Origin: Acanthamoeba lenticulata
Taxonomy: Eukaryota > Discosea > Longamoebia > Acanthamoebidae
Length of the DNA stretch: 64,000 bases
Direction of reading: 5' to 3'
Assembly (NCBI GenBank): GCA_002179805.1
Contig: NAVB01000002.1
Coordinates: 52,159 to 116,158, forward strand
How positions within the stretch are numbered: position 1 is the first letter of the stretch; each line of letters starts with the position of its first letter. The position numbers were made by a program, and so were the translations under genes. The notes below the pieces were generated by a model. The model did not search any database. It was not told the origin of the DNA and worked only from the letters and a program-made list of their open reading frames with translations. Below are positions 21,401 to 32,544 of this stretch, in pieces.

Positions 21401-24400
21401 GAAGCCGGACAAGTTCCTGAAGCGCATCCAGGCCTTCCGGCAGAGCAAGGGCAAGACCTTCCACACGCTGCCCTCGCTCGATACCGGCAAGGACAAGTCC
21501 CCGCGCGAGGCCGCCGCGACGACGACGACGACCACGGCAGCCAGCAGCGGCAGCAGCAGCAGCAGCAGTGGAAGCGGCGGAGGCAGCAATATCATACGGC
21601 GCAAGGACAGCAGGGACCGGGCGGAAGACCAGCCCGACCCGGCCGAGACCACGTCGTCGTCCGAGAACGAAGAAGAACGAAAGCGGCGCGACAAGCGGGC
21701 GGGAAGCAAAGACGGCTCGGCCGAGCCAACGACGACACCCGTGCCTGCGTCGGCGGCTGACAACGGAACGCATTCGCGCAAGCACAAGGGCCTGTTTCAC
21801 TCGTTTGTCTCGCTACCCCGTAAGCGTAAGGGCCGCGCCAAGGGCTCGTCCAAGGACCTCACGCCGCCCTCGCCGCTGACGGTCACCCCGCGCAGCCCGC
21901 GCGTCGCGCGCTTGGACTCGTCCTCGGGCTCGCACCCGACCGTCTCGGAGCTCCGCCGGAGGCGTCGCCAGCGCTTGGCCCGCCAGCGGCGCCGCTCGAC
22001 GTCGTTCCTCGAGTCCGAGTTCGGCCTGGCCTTTGCCATGTGCGGGCCCGCGACGGCGGTGCCGACGACAACGACAACAACGCCGACGACGTTGTATACG
22101 ATCCACGAGGCCAAGTCGCCGCTGACGTCACCTCGTCACAAATCGACGTCGACGTCGACATCTGCGCGCTCGTCGGCGACGACGCCGCTCCTTACGCGCC
22201 ACGAGCGCCGGCGCCTGCTGCGCACGCTTTCGGCCGACACCGAGCTCGACGCCGAGTCCGATCTGCAGCAGGACATCGACGAGGCCCTGGCCCCGTGGCT
22301 CGGCCTTGATGGCGCCGGCGGCAGCGCCGACGGGGACAGCGACGGCTCGCCGCTGTTGAGCGTCGGTGGCGGCGTCGGCGGCGGGGACGGCATCGAGCGC
22401 AAGGGCAGCGGCGAGGCGGCCCGGCCGGCGGTCAAGCGGAGCACCAAGGTGCGGGGCCGCGCGGGCCCGGTCCACTCGCCCACGCTCTCCAAGCGCAAGT
22501 CCAGCGGACAACGCAGCAAGCACCAGCAGCCGCTGAGCGCCCGCGGCGCCAAGGAGGAGGACAACCGCCTGCTCACGGCCGAGAATTTCGATCAGCTTCT
22601 CATCAATCGAGATCTTCTCTTGACCGTGCGTTTCGCTTCTCTCCCCCCCCCCGCTTCGCTTTCGTTCTTTAGGCTGACCACGACGACGATGAACAGGAGT
22701 TGGTGAAGCCCGGCTTGCGCTTGATCCGCGGGCTGCTCTCGGTGGTGAGCGCCACGACCGAGGATGACCCTGACATGCTCTGCCAGGCGCTTGTGGCCAT
22801 CGCCGACCGGTACGCGTTCCTCTCTGTCCCTCCCGCCACGACCGCTCGCTCGTTTACTAATTTTCTTTATCATTATTTGTCTTTGCTACCAAAACCGTCA
22901 CAACTCGGCAGATACGGGCAAATCACGCAGCTGATGAAGCTCGCCATTGCCCAGGAGCTCAACAGCACCAGTACGCTTCTCCGCCTTTTTACCGTTATTG
23001 ACAATTTATTTTATTTTATTATAAAATTGGAAAATAGTCGACCAATTTTCTGACGTGAGACCCCAACAGCGTCGCCCTTTACGCTGTTCAGAGAGGACAG
23101 CCTGGGGACCAAGTTTTTGTCGACCTACGCGCGTGAGAAGGGCGGGGCCTACCTGACGAGCGTGCTCAAGCCGGTCATCAAGAAGGTCATCAACTCCCAC
23201 AATTCCTACGAGATGGACCCCCACCGCATCCCGCAGGATCCCAAGGCCTCGCCTCGGTGCGTCTCGCCTTTTTTGCTCTTTGTCGTTTTCGTTCTTTTTC
23301 TTTCGTTTTCGTTTTCGTTCTTTTCGGTTCCTCACCTACCAATTTCTTCTCAAGCAGAGAAGAGAACCAGAGGAAGCTCGAGAAGTTGTGCCAAAACGTG
23401 CTCGACGCGATCTTTTCGCGCCAATCCGACTTCCCGCTGTACTTGTCTTCACCTCAATGCACCCCTTCCCCTCTCTTGCTCCGCCTTCTGACATGACGCG
23501 ACCACCCATCATCAGGCAAATGATCAGCAGCTACCTCTACGCTGAGGTCAACCTCAAGTTCCCGTTCGACTCCTCGCGGCAACGCGCCGGGAGCCACGAC
23601 GGCGACGACGAGCCCGAGGACGTACGTCCTACTCCCCCCTCTCTTCTCTCCTTCTGACTACTTTCGTAACGTTCAAGAATTCTCACCAGCGTCGTCGTCA
23701 TCATTACCATCGTCTTTGCTGTTGTTGTTGGCATCGTGAAGCAGGGCCTGGCCTTTCACCGGTCGACCGACTGGGGCCTGGCCTACGTGGGCGCCTTCAT
23801 TTTCCTGCGCTTCTTCTGCCCGGCCATCGTGTCCCCCAAGCCCCACGGCATCGTCAAACGTGCGTCTTTGTGAACTCGCCCGCTCGTCCGCCCGTTTCTG
23901 TTGTTGACTCACGCGTGTGTGTCGTCGATGCAGGGTCGCCCACGCGCGAGGCGCAGCGCGGCCTGATGCTGGTGGCCAAGACGCTGCAAACGATGGCCAA
24001 TCAGCTGCGGTTCGGGGACAAGGAGCCCTACATGAAGCCCATGAACCAGTTCATCGAGGACAACCAGGCCGCGCTCGAGAACTACCTCCGGGCGCTCACC
24101 CAGAAGCCGCCCAAGCTGCAGTCCCAGACGCGCTTCGTGGCGCCAGAGAAGGAGAAGAAGCCGACGAACGCGGCGGCGGCCGCGGCGGCCGCCCTGGCCT
24201 CGCTCGCTGGGGACCAGCGCGCGTCGGCCGCCGCCGTGGCCGCCTCGGCTGCTGACCCGGGCGACGAGGAGTCGCACCAGCTGACGGTCGTGCAGGCCTG
24301 CTGTACGCGCAACCAGCGCAAACTGCTCACCTTTTACTACTCGTCGTCGCTGCCCTTCCTGTCGGGCCTCGGCACCTCGTCGACCACGACCTCGCCCAAC

Positions 24401-24562
24401 CACTCGCCGTCGGCGTCGGCGCCAGCGACCCCGTCTTCGTCTGCCCCGCCGACGCCCTCGTCGCGCTCGGTGTCCCCGCGCATTCCCGCGGGCAGCCTCG
24501 CGCCACAGGCCAGCGCAGGCTTCTCCGGGCCTTCGCCTCGCACCACCAAGAGCGAGGAGTGA
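18441..24562 (+). CDS. Ras GTPase-activating protein with very long disordered N-terminus
   Basis: Eight exons keep frame: 18441..22625, 22673..22809, 22912..22970, 23070..23256, 23358..23438, 23516..23621, 23745..23859 and 23934..24562, giving 1832 residues. Residues 1-1395, all in exon 1, are low-complexity Ser/Thr/Asp/Arg-rich with Lys-Glu runs and no recognisable fold. The C-terminal third is a RasGAP domain: TLFREDSLGTKF with the arginine finger, the segment from AREKGGAYLTSVLKPVI, FLRFFCPAIVSP (the FLR..PA motif) and FGDKEPYMKPMNQFIEDN. It should accelerate GTP hydrolysis on a Ras-family GTPase. An Ala- and Ser-rich tail follows. The start was set at 18441 because the in-frame sequence upstream looks like leader. 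No PH, C2, GRD-CRAL or IQ domain was seen, so the subfamily is open. Confidence 0.92.
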
Positions 24563-24952
24563 AGGTGCAAACAAACAAACAAACAAACAACGGCAACCCC
24601 CACCTTGTAATTCTACCACAACCAACAACATCAAGTCCACTTCGTACTTTGTGCTTGGCGCCCAACCGAAAATGCGGGAGAAACGCTTGGTGGACCCACA
24701 GGGCCGTTCCAGGAAATTCCCGGGTGGACTTTCAATCCCAAGGCCAAAGGGCCCAAGATGGCGGCCGTTCGCGGAACTTAGGCGGTGCGCGTTCTCGGTG
24801 GCGGCGTCTCGCAATACTCTGCTCTCTCGTGCGACCGCGGTGAAGAGGCTGGACACTCACACTCGACCCACAAGAAGAGCCAGGCCTTCGCCTTAGCCAA
24901 GCTACCGCCTCGACTCTTGTGCCTCTCGATCGAGAGCTGAGACACAACCAGT
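24563..24952. other. Intergenic between RasGAP and the small ORF
   Basis: A 390-bp gap that starts with an AAAC tandem repeat (24569-24590) just after the RasGAP stop. The remainder has no ORF with protein-like content. Confidence 0.4.
24569..24590. repeat. AAAC tandem repeat in the RasGAP 3' UTR
   Basis: Five to six AAAC units begin seven bases after the RasGAP stop codon. Confidence 0.8.
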
Positions 24953-25540
24953 ATGAAACGAATTCAACGTATCGCATCGCACCGCCACCGATTGCCCCCC
25001 TCCGCGTCGGCACTTCGAGTGAGCCCCGCTCCGATTGTAGCGGCCACAGTCTCGCCCCAAGCTCATCTTTCCACTTCCAGTGGAACCACCACTCGCGGAA
25101 CTGCGGTGGTCGGATCGCTCTCCATGCCCTCCATCGCCACTCGCCGCGCCACTACCATCGCCAGCGCCTCTACTCCTGCCATTCGCTCCCAGCCACCATT
25201 GCCTACACTACTTCCCTCCATCGTTGCGCTGCACCACTTCTCTCCTTTCGCGAGCCGCCTCCAGCTCCACGAGGCCGATCACCTTTGGGCTCTGGTACAA
25301 ATGCGAATGCGCTCAATGCCCGCAGAGAATGCGCCCACCACCGATGCCCGATCGCAGCACTTCCTCATTCGCCTTCATCACGCTGTCGCTACAGCTCAGA
25401 TGAATGAGGCAAGGGCCCGGAGCAACGCGATGGCCGGCCTCATCCCCTCCGTGGTCGCGCGAGGGCGCGAGGTGGCCAAGAAAACCAACGATTTTCTGAC
25501 AGCAGTCGTCGCCACCTTCCTCTGCCTCTTCCTCTTCTGA
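24953..25540 (+). CDS. Hypothetical small protein, possible mitochondrial presequence and C-terminal membrane segment
   Basis: A single uninterrupted ORF of 195 residues. Residues 1-60 are rich in Arg, Ser, Ala and Pro with no acidic residues, the composition of a mitochondrial presequence. Residues about 145-180 form a helix-like charged stretch (TAQMNEARARSNAMAGLI, EVAKKTNDF), and the last 15 residues (FLTAVVATFLCLFLF) are hydrophobic, as in a tail anchor. I recognise no family. It may be a real gene, but chance openness in GC-rich DNA is possible. Confidence 0.4.
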   Translation: MKRIQRIASHRHRLPPSASALRVSPAPIVAATVSPQAHLSTSSGTTTRGTAVVGSLSMPSIATRRATTIASASTPAIRSQPPLPTLLPSIVALHHFSPFASRLQLHEADHLWALVQMRMRSMPAENAPTTDARSQHFLIRLHHAVATAQMNEARARSNAMAGLIPSVVARGREVAKKTNDFLTAVVATFLCLFLF

Positions 25541-25726
25541 TCTCGCACTTCTGTTACGTAAAATCTCGGTAATGTATGATAGCATTCTTGCCAATAGAGC
25601 GATCCTTTGATCGAAGTTTTGACTGCGCCTCTCACTGGCTTGCCGCATTTGATTAGATTGATTGTGGCAGTTGTTTCTCTACATTGATAAAAAGAAAGAG
25701 GTTTCCCTTGGGGGCAGTTGTTGTTC

Positions 25727-27724
25727 TTAGGAGACTTCACTCCTTTCCGCGTGATGAGCTCGTCTCGCCTTTCGCCTATGTACGTCGTTCTCCGTTAGAA
25801 CGAATGAGCTCGGTGAAGAGTGAGCATAGAGATGACGCACGTTCCAGGTGGAGGTGAAGCTTTGGCCACCAGTGTGAGCGCCTTGATGTGATCACGGTAC
25901 CGGTAGACCTGTTCCTTCCAGCCTCTGCACAGCTCCATCAACTGCTGGTTTTTCTCCTAGCGGGATGCCCTCGCACCGTTTGGTTTGAGTTCGCGTCCAA
26001 ACCGATCGAAACAGAGAGCGAGTTTTGCAGAGAAGCCGTACCGCCAGATCAGAAGCCTCTTTCTTGGTCTTGTGCTGGTGCAGCAGATCCGCCATGAGAG
26101 CGTCCCTTTCGTGAGCGTGCTTCTTCTGTTCCGGCTCAAGAGTTAAACGCTCAACCCAAGAAGACAACAAACACACAAGATAGTGCACCTTGAGCTTCTC
26201 GATTGCATGCCGGTGGCCCTTCTCCAGCGCGCTGATTCGGTCTTCAAGGGCATGGCTTCGCGACTGCTCCTTCGCCAAGGCTGCCAGGAGATCTTGCGCG
26301 CGATCATCGACCATTGGCGCTTCCTGGTGGTTGCTCTCTGGGTGAGGGTTGGTCTGCTCCTCGGATTGACTTGGCTCCTTCACAGGTATCTCCGGTTTGC
26401 TCTCCGGTTGCGCTGCCTCCACACTTCGCAGCTCGACTGGGTCAGCCGCAAGACTGGCCTCTTGGGTCGAGCAGGGCGCTATCGTCGGGTCCTGTTGTGA
26501 TAACGTCGCGCGCTCCTCACCGAACGGTACTGCAGACAGCTCAGTTGGTTTTGGGTGCATCTCGCGCCGCAACTGCTCGAGATCCTCCTGCAGGGCCAAC
26601 TTGTCTGCTCTTTCCTGGCGGAGGTCTCGCTGCAGGTTCTGGAGTTGCTCTGTGTTGTGCATGAGAAGCCTTATCAAGGAGAAGGTAGGACGTATAGCAG
26701 CCGTACGCATCAGTTCGCCTCGTTGCTCTTCCAGTGCACCACATCGAGCCTTGAAGTCACTCAGTGCTTTCTTGTACGAGGCGTTGAGGGACCACATCTG
26801 TTGATGGGCACAACATCAGTTGGAGAGAGGAGAGGGGGATTGGACCGAAGAGTACCTCGCTGAGTTCGCCAGTAAGCTTGTCTTGCTGCTTCTTCCGCTC
26901 TGCAACCTGCCAAGCAAGAATAAGGAAGCGGAGCGGAGAGCGCAATTCGTATGTGTTTACCTCGGCCTGAACCAGCTCTTGGCCTCGTTTGCAAACGACG
27001 TCGGCTATGCTGTTGATCTTCTTCGTCTCCTCCACACATGACCGTATGTCGTTGCGAAGACAGCGTGCCTCTACCGCGAACGCTTCGTACATGCACCGTA
27101 TCATGCGCTGCTGGCAGGTAAGAGTAAGCCCGAGGTATGGCGTGTTGCACATACCTGTAAGAAGTTGTTGTGCTGTTTCAGCGTTCTCGCCTCGGCCAGG
27201 ACATCTCTGATGATAACGATAAAAACGGAGATGAGTCTAAGAAGTAGCAGAGCCACAACAGAGGGCGCAATACCTGTAGCAGGTCAGGTTGCCCGCGACG
27301 AAGTCCACGAGCTGGCTAACAACAGAAAGGAGCACTTGGTATTCCTGACCTTCACGTTCTTGTGTACGCTTCAACGCAAGAATAGCAACGTCTGCATGAC
27401 GTGTTAGCATCACGAGGCGTTCTTCTCTTCCTCTACTTGATGCCTCTGCCGGCAACGTTTTTTGTTCGGCAAAGACCAATAAAAGGCCAAGCAAAAATAA
27501 AAAGAAATAAATATAAATTCCTACCCCTGGCCAGCTCACGTCGAAATGAGCACTGCATTGGGTCAACTGACGAAGTCAGCAAGGTAGCCTTGACGCGTAA
27601 CGTTGTCGCAGTTGGCGCCAAGCCCAAGACGGTCCAGTGGTTCCTCCTCCTGTTCCCTGATTGGGACCAGGAGCGCAACCTTCCGCGAGTGCGGAGATTG
27701 GTCGTACTTGATGGCCTCCACCAT
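25727..27724 (-). CDS. Coiled-coil protein, unassigned
   Basis: Minus-strand multi-exon gene. The best start is ATG at 27724 (MVEAIKYDQSPHSRKVALLV). Exons then give AILALKRTQEREGQEYQVLL, LAEARTLKQHNNFLQ, an exon from RMIRCMYEAF through IRSCVEETKKINSIADVV, AERKKQQDKLTGELSEV and the main exon around 26800-26050, with long heptad-like helices (LQRDLRQERADKLALQEDLE, SRSHALEDRISALEKGHR) around a Pro/Glu/Gln-rich linker. A last exon carries EKNQQLMELCRGWKEQVYRY. The stop is at 25795 if read straight through, or near 25727 if a further intron is used. A cytoskeletal or membrane-scaffold coiled coil is plausible, but no family is assigned. Confidence 0.6.
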
Positions 27725-27921
27725 TTACTCCGTGCAGAAGCATGGGCATCAGGCACTTACTCCCTCCCCCACCGACCCCCCCCAACTTGCTTTCGCCAAC
27801 AAAATGCCTTTTCTCTAGCCTTTCTGCAGCTCTTGTGGTATGCGAGGAATGTATGTAAACCGCAGCTGTCGTGCAAGCAGAAATAAAGCCATCACTACCC
27901 TGTTCCTGGCAAAGCAGAAAG
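27725..27921. promoter_or_regulatory. Divergent promoter: coiled-coil gene / HEAT gene
   Basis: 197 bp lie between two divergently oriented start codons (27724 minus, 27922 plus). The segment contains a pyrimidine/C-run near 27770-27785. Confidence 0.4.
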
Positions 27922-30900
27922 ATGGACTGGGGAGGACCAGATGGTGACGATTCCATGCCTTTTCTTGACCTCTCTCAAGAAGAAGAGGACGAAGATTTCT
28001 CGTCCGAAGATGATTATACTGAAGATTACCCCGGCCCAGCGCCCTTCCCAGCTCTCCCACATCTTGCGACTCACACATTCTCCTGGGATCCACGCTCCAT
28101 CATAGACGACATGATGCGTCGGCACCACTTTCCATTCGCAACCATGCCGGCAACCGAGCAAAGCGTTACACCTTTGTCGAGCGCGCAGGTGGAGGGCAAC
28201 CTTGCGAAGGCCTTCCGCGCGCTTCCACCCGAGCGCGTCAGCACCGCTAGTGCTGATCCCAAGGGCTTTGCGCGCCTCTTCCTCCGAAGCATGTCTGTAG
28301 CTTCAAAACAGGAGGACGCTACAGCCCTTGGTGATCTTGCTGCACCTAATCTTGACAACGAAGATGACGATGCCAGCATAGATGCTTCGTTCGAAGATGA
28401 CGACATTATCTCAGGGTGCAAGGCGCTTAAGGCTTCTCAACTGCCGATGGGCTTGGTGGCCTGCACCCTGCGGTGGCTCTTTTTCGAGGAGGTGACCGAC
28501 CCTCACGCCGGCCTCGCGTGGCTGCCGTCCAGCGGCGGTGCAGTGCCCACGGTCGCCGAGGATGTTGCGCTTGGCCCCGAGGAGCGCGAGCGCATATGGC
28601 GCATGCTTGCGCCCTCCATGCTGACCCTGGTCGAAGACACGCTCCTCTACGCGAGCATCGGCGCGATGGTCGCTGCCTTTACTCAGCACGGCGTGCGCCA
28701 AGCTGTGACGCGATTGGCCGACTGGGTAAAGCGCGTGTGCTGCGCGGCAGACGAGGCTCATAGCGGCGAAGTCATGAGCACCCTTATGCGCGCACTCATG
28801 ATCCAGGGCTCGGTGGCTGTCGGTAAATCACCACATTTTGGCGTCTCAGCGCTCGCGCGAAGCTGCTTTAGCTCACCAAAGCCGGGGACGGGGCAGGGCG
28901 GCCTGGGATGGACGAAAACATCCTTTTCAGGGATGTCGCGCTCGAGTGCGTGCTGGAGACGCTCAAGTCGACCAACACAACCCCCATCATCGCCGGTACG
29001 CCGTTTTCAAGTTCCTTTCTCTTTTGTCCTTCCTTCTTCGCTGACAACGATGACCAGCTGGCCTTGAGTACCTGGCCAAATCGCTTCAGCGGCTCTACGA
29101 AGTGCGACACCTCTTCAACCCGCCGTCACGCGAGGTACGCCCGAACCTGTGGCCCTTCCATCCTCCATCAGTCTTGCAGCCTTGCAAGACGCTCACCCTT
29201 TAAATTCTTCAACTGTATTTTTTTCGTCCAGTTGGAGGAGAGCCTCGAGGCGCTAATGACACATCCGGAAACCCGGGTTCGGCGCCTGATCATGCTGCAC
29301 ATCCTCAACGACTCGCGCGCCAACTTCTCTTTTCCTCTGTTGCTGGTGCGTGTCCGCCCGCGCAGCTTTTTCTCCATCTCGCTGTCATCGCTGACCGCCT
29401 TTATGCGTGGATCTGCACGTCTTCAGAAACGGCTCCTATGTCTCAAGGAGGAGACCGACGATGCCATCATGGAGGAAACCCTCCGGGACATGCGACGCGC
29501 CCTGTCGCTCGACTACTTGAGCGGCAGCGCACAAGACGTGTTCGAGGTCTCGATCCGCGGCCTCCAGGTATGCACGTCACCCTCTTTATATATATATATA
29601 TATTTACTTTTATTATTTGCTTTATTATACCCACGCGCGAGACCAGAGCGAAGACAAGCAGGTGGTCAACAGCGCCGCCCAGTTCCTGGAGCTGTCGCTC
29701 GACTACTTTGACCCCGAAACTGACGACAACGCCACCGAGGCCCTCATCTGGTATGTGTGTGCGGCACGACCGTCCCCTATGTGATGTGAGCACATCGCGA
29801 CTGACTGTGCCGCGGGCTCAAGGCTCGTGTCGGCCCTGGTGGAGCTAGTGTGGCGGCCACGCGTGGTCAAATCGCTGCTGAACCGATGCATCAAGTCCGT
29901 GCGGTCCCACATTGAAGGACTGGCGCCACAGCTGGTTCAGGGCACCCTCCCCGAGGAGTTGCAACAGCGCCTCAACCCGCACGAGTTCAAGGCCTCGCGC
30001 GATGACTTCAGTGCGCCGCTCCTCCCCCAGCAGCAGCTTAATCGATCCGCAATCGCACTCACCGTTGCCACTCTGCTCGTGAAGCGCCGATCCTGTCGGG
30101 AGCGCCGTGGGGCAAGGGCCCGCACGCGGCGGCTGTGCACTGCTTGCATGTGCTCATCGAGTCCTATCCGCCCTGCTTCGCGGAGCTGACGCGCATCGTG
30201 GACCGCTACTTCGTCGACGACGTGGAGCTTAGCGCTGCCGCCGACGACCCGCACGAAGACGAGCCCGCCTGGCGCCGCAGGTCTGTAGCCCTTGTTCCTT
30301 TTTTCTCCATATTTATGATTATTTTTCACAAACAAATCCGGTAATACTAAATCTGCGTGTGCGACGCGTGCGACAGGGAGGTGGGCATCTTCCTGCTCAA
30401 CTCTGTGCGCGAGACCAGCAACATGCGGTTCATCCCCATGCACGATACTCTCCAGTGGGCGCTGGGCCACCTGTCGTTGGTCTGTGCCTCGTTGTCTCAC
30501 CCACACGTACGCCACACGCCAAAACACACAAGGAACAACATTATTTAAACAATGTTTTTGTTCTAATTCTTTGCATTTTTACACAGCCCCAAGTGCGCAA
30601 GGTGAGCTGCATCACGCTGGGCCACATCATGGGCCGCCAGCTGGGCTCGCATCTCCCGGAGGTGCTAGAGGCGATCTGGCGCATCCTCGAGAGCGACGCC
30701 GAGGACGTGGCCCGCGCTGCGCTCGAGATGTGCCTCCCGCGGCTCAAGGTCAGCAACTCGCGCAGCCTCTTCAGGCTGGCCGACCCCATCGACGTCTTTG
30801 GGCGCCTGGCCCGGCTCCAGCGCCAGCGGCCAGTCCTCACGTCGGCCATCATGCGTACGGTCTCTGAGCTGCTCTCCCTCGACCCAGGTGAGCGTTTCCC

Positions 30901-32449
30901 CAGGCCCCGCGCGCGCTCTGTGGGTGGAGATCTCACGACTCACACGGAGTCAGACTTTGGCAAGTGGCAGTCGATCGTGATCACGCTGTGCCTCGACGTG
31001 CTGGCCGCCAGCGAAGACACGACCGTCCTGCGCGTGACGCTTCTGTGCCTGGAGGACGTCTTGCACTATCGCGCCACTGACCCGGCAGAGGTCGCGATTG
31101 CTCCGCTCGGGTTGTTTGGCGGACCCTTCCTCGGGCCGCCCAAGGACAAGCTTGTGTCCGACGACCAGCGGGCGACCATCTCCGACGCAGTGCGCCGACT
31201 TTGCGCCCAGCCCAACGACCCTCACGTACGTATATACCGCACGGTTCCTCCCGCGGGCTTGAGTCTCATGATGACGATGCTAAACGAGCCCTCACCATGG
31301 CGATCGTCAGGCGCGAGGACTCGCTTTGCTGGACGCGCTCCAGATGGTCAAGCTCGAGCTCACACAGTTTGCCCCGGCCGAGACCCTTCTGGACTTTGCC
31401 GTCGCCACCCTTCAGGTCTGTCTTCCGCGCCTGCCCTTGCTCTCTCTTTCCCTCTCTCTCTCTCTCTCTCTTGCAGCGGACCTCTCACGTGGGTGAAATG
31501 GCAGTCACCGCGTCCGTCGCTTGTGCGAGTTGCGATGATGCTTGACAACCTTACGAACACGCAAGCGCCGGCCGTGCGGCAAGTGCTGCCTCGCCTGATG
31601 CCGGCCGTCGTGGCCGCCCTCGACCTCACCTTCTACCACGTCTCTAGGTGGCATCTCACCCTCCACTGCCTCCGTACGTTGACTCCAGCTTCTGACCAGT
31701 TGCAACTTGAAGCTCATCGCCGTCATCGTCCTTGTTTGTTTTTGTCATCGTCGTTGGCAGAGCGGTGGGCGATGATGTTTCCCGACGAGATGGCGCCGCA
31801 CCTTGGAGCCCTGGTGAAGTGCTTTGCGCGCGCGATGCCAGATGACGAGCGCGGGAACCACCTCATGGTCAACACCATTGGCATCATGGGCATTCGACAC
31901 GCCGACGGCGTGAGCGCGCACGTGACGACAGCGTCGGGGCTGTTTGCTGCGGTCCTGGCGCGCGGGCCGGGCGCCCTGGTCTTCCGCAGCCACGGCCCCA
32001 TGACGACGCCCCGGCAAGCCGAGGGCACGTCATGGACTTGGCAGATGGTGGCCGCGGGCCTGGCCCGCGTGTTGGAGCGCCTGTGCGCGACGCAGCCCGA
32101 GGAAGCGCGCCGCGAAGGACCCCTTTTGCTGGCCGTCCTGATCCGGGCTGTGCTCAATACGCTGCGCGGCAAGGGCGCGTCGTTTGACCAGGGCGTGGCC
32201 GAAGCGGGCCTCGGACCGCGGCTGACCGCGGCCACCGAGGCCGTGACGCGGGACTGGACGCGCAAGCAGCGCAAGGTCTTTGTGAAGCAGCACCTCATGG
32301 GCCCGCATGACTACGACGACTACGAGGAGCTCCTCCGCACCTTCCTCCCGGCCATCCACCCTCTGGTGGTCCTCCTCGCTGCCAGGCGGCACCATGCCCA
32401 CCGCCACGGCCATCGCCACGCGATCGACCATTATGCGGCCGCATTTTAA
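27922..32449 (+). CDS. Large HEAT/ARM-like repeat protein, unassigned
   Basis: Plus-strand multi-exon gene. The start MDWGGPDGDDSMPFL at 27922 opens an acidic N-terminus (about 130 residues) with a second acidic patch near 28330-28410. The rest is all-helical: EERERIWRMLAPSMLTLVED, LIMLHILNDSRANF, CLKEETDDAIMEETLRDMRR, QVVNSAAQFLELSLDYFDPE, LVSALVELVWRPRVVKSLL, VRKVSCITLGHIMGRQLG, EVLEAIWRILESDAEDVARA, FPDEMAPHLGALVKCF and a C-terminal exon ending RHAIDHYAAAF-stop. Helix pairs every 35-45 residues suggest a HEAT solenoid of roughly 1100-1200 residues, as in importins, condensin or adaptor subunits, but I cannot name a family. Introns include TA- and TC-dinucleotide tracts. Individual exon borders were not all resolved. 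Confidence 0.75.
29587..29602. repeat. TA dinucleotide repeat in an intron
   Basis: An uninterrupted TA run inside an intron of the large HEAT gene. Confidence 0.8.
31441..31473. repeat. TC dinucleotide tract before a splice acceptor
   Basis: A TC-repeat polypyrimidine tract ends directly at TTGCAG, so it probably serves as the acceptor polypyrimidine tract of a HEAT-gene intron. Confidence 0.75.
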
Positions 32450-32544
32450 AAGAAAAAAGAGAGAAAAGAACGTCGACAGCAAACAAAAACTACATGTCAT
32501 AAATAAACTTGGTGGCAAACTATTTTTTTTTCTAATTTTTGAAG

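Noticed and set aside
20499..21800. 433-codon minus-strand ORF inside the RasGAP first exon
   Set aside because: Shadow of GC-rich low-complexity Ser/Arg codons. The plus frame is a 4.2-kb ORF joined in frame to a clear RasGAP domain.
23909..24856. 315-codon minus-strand ORF at the RasGAP 3' end
   Set aside because: Antisense of the conserved GAP C-terminus and the Ala/Ser tail, with no domain of its own.
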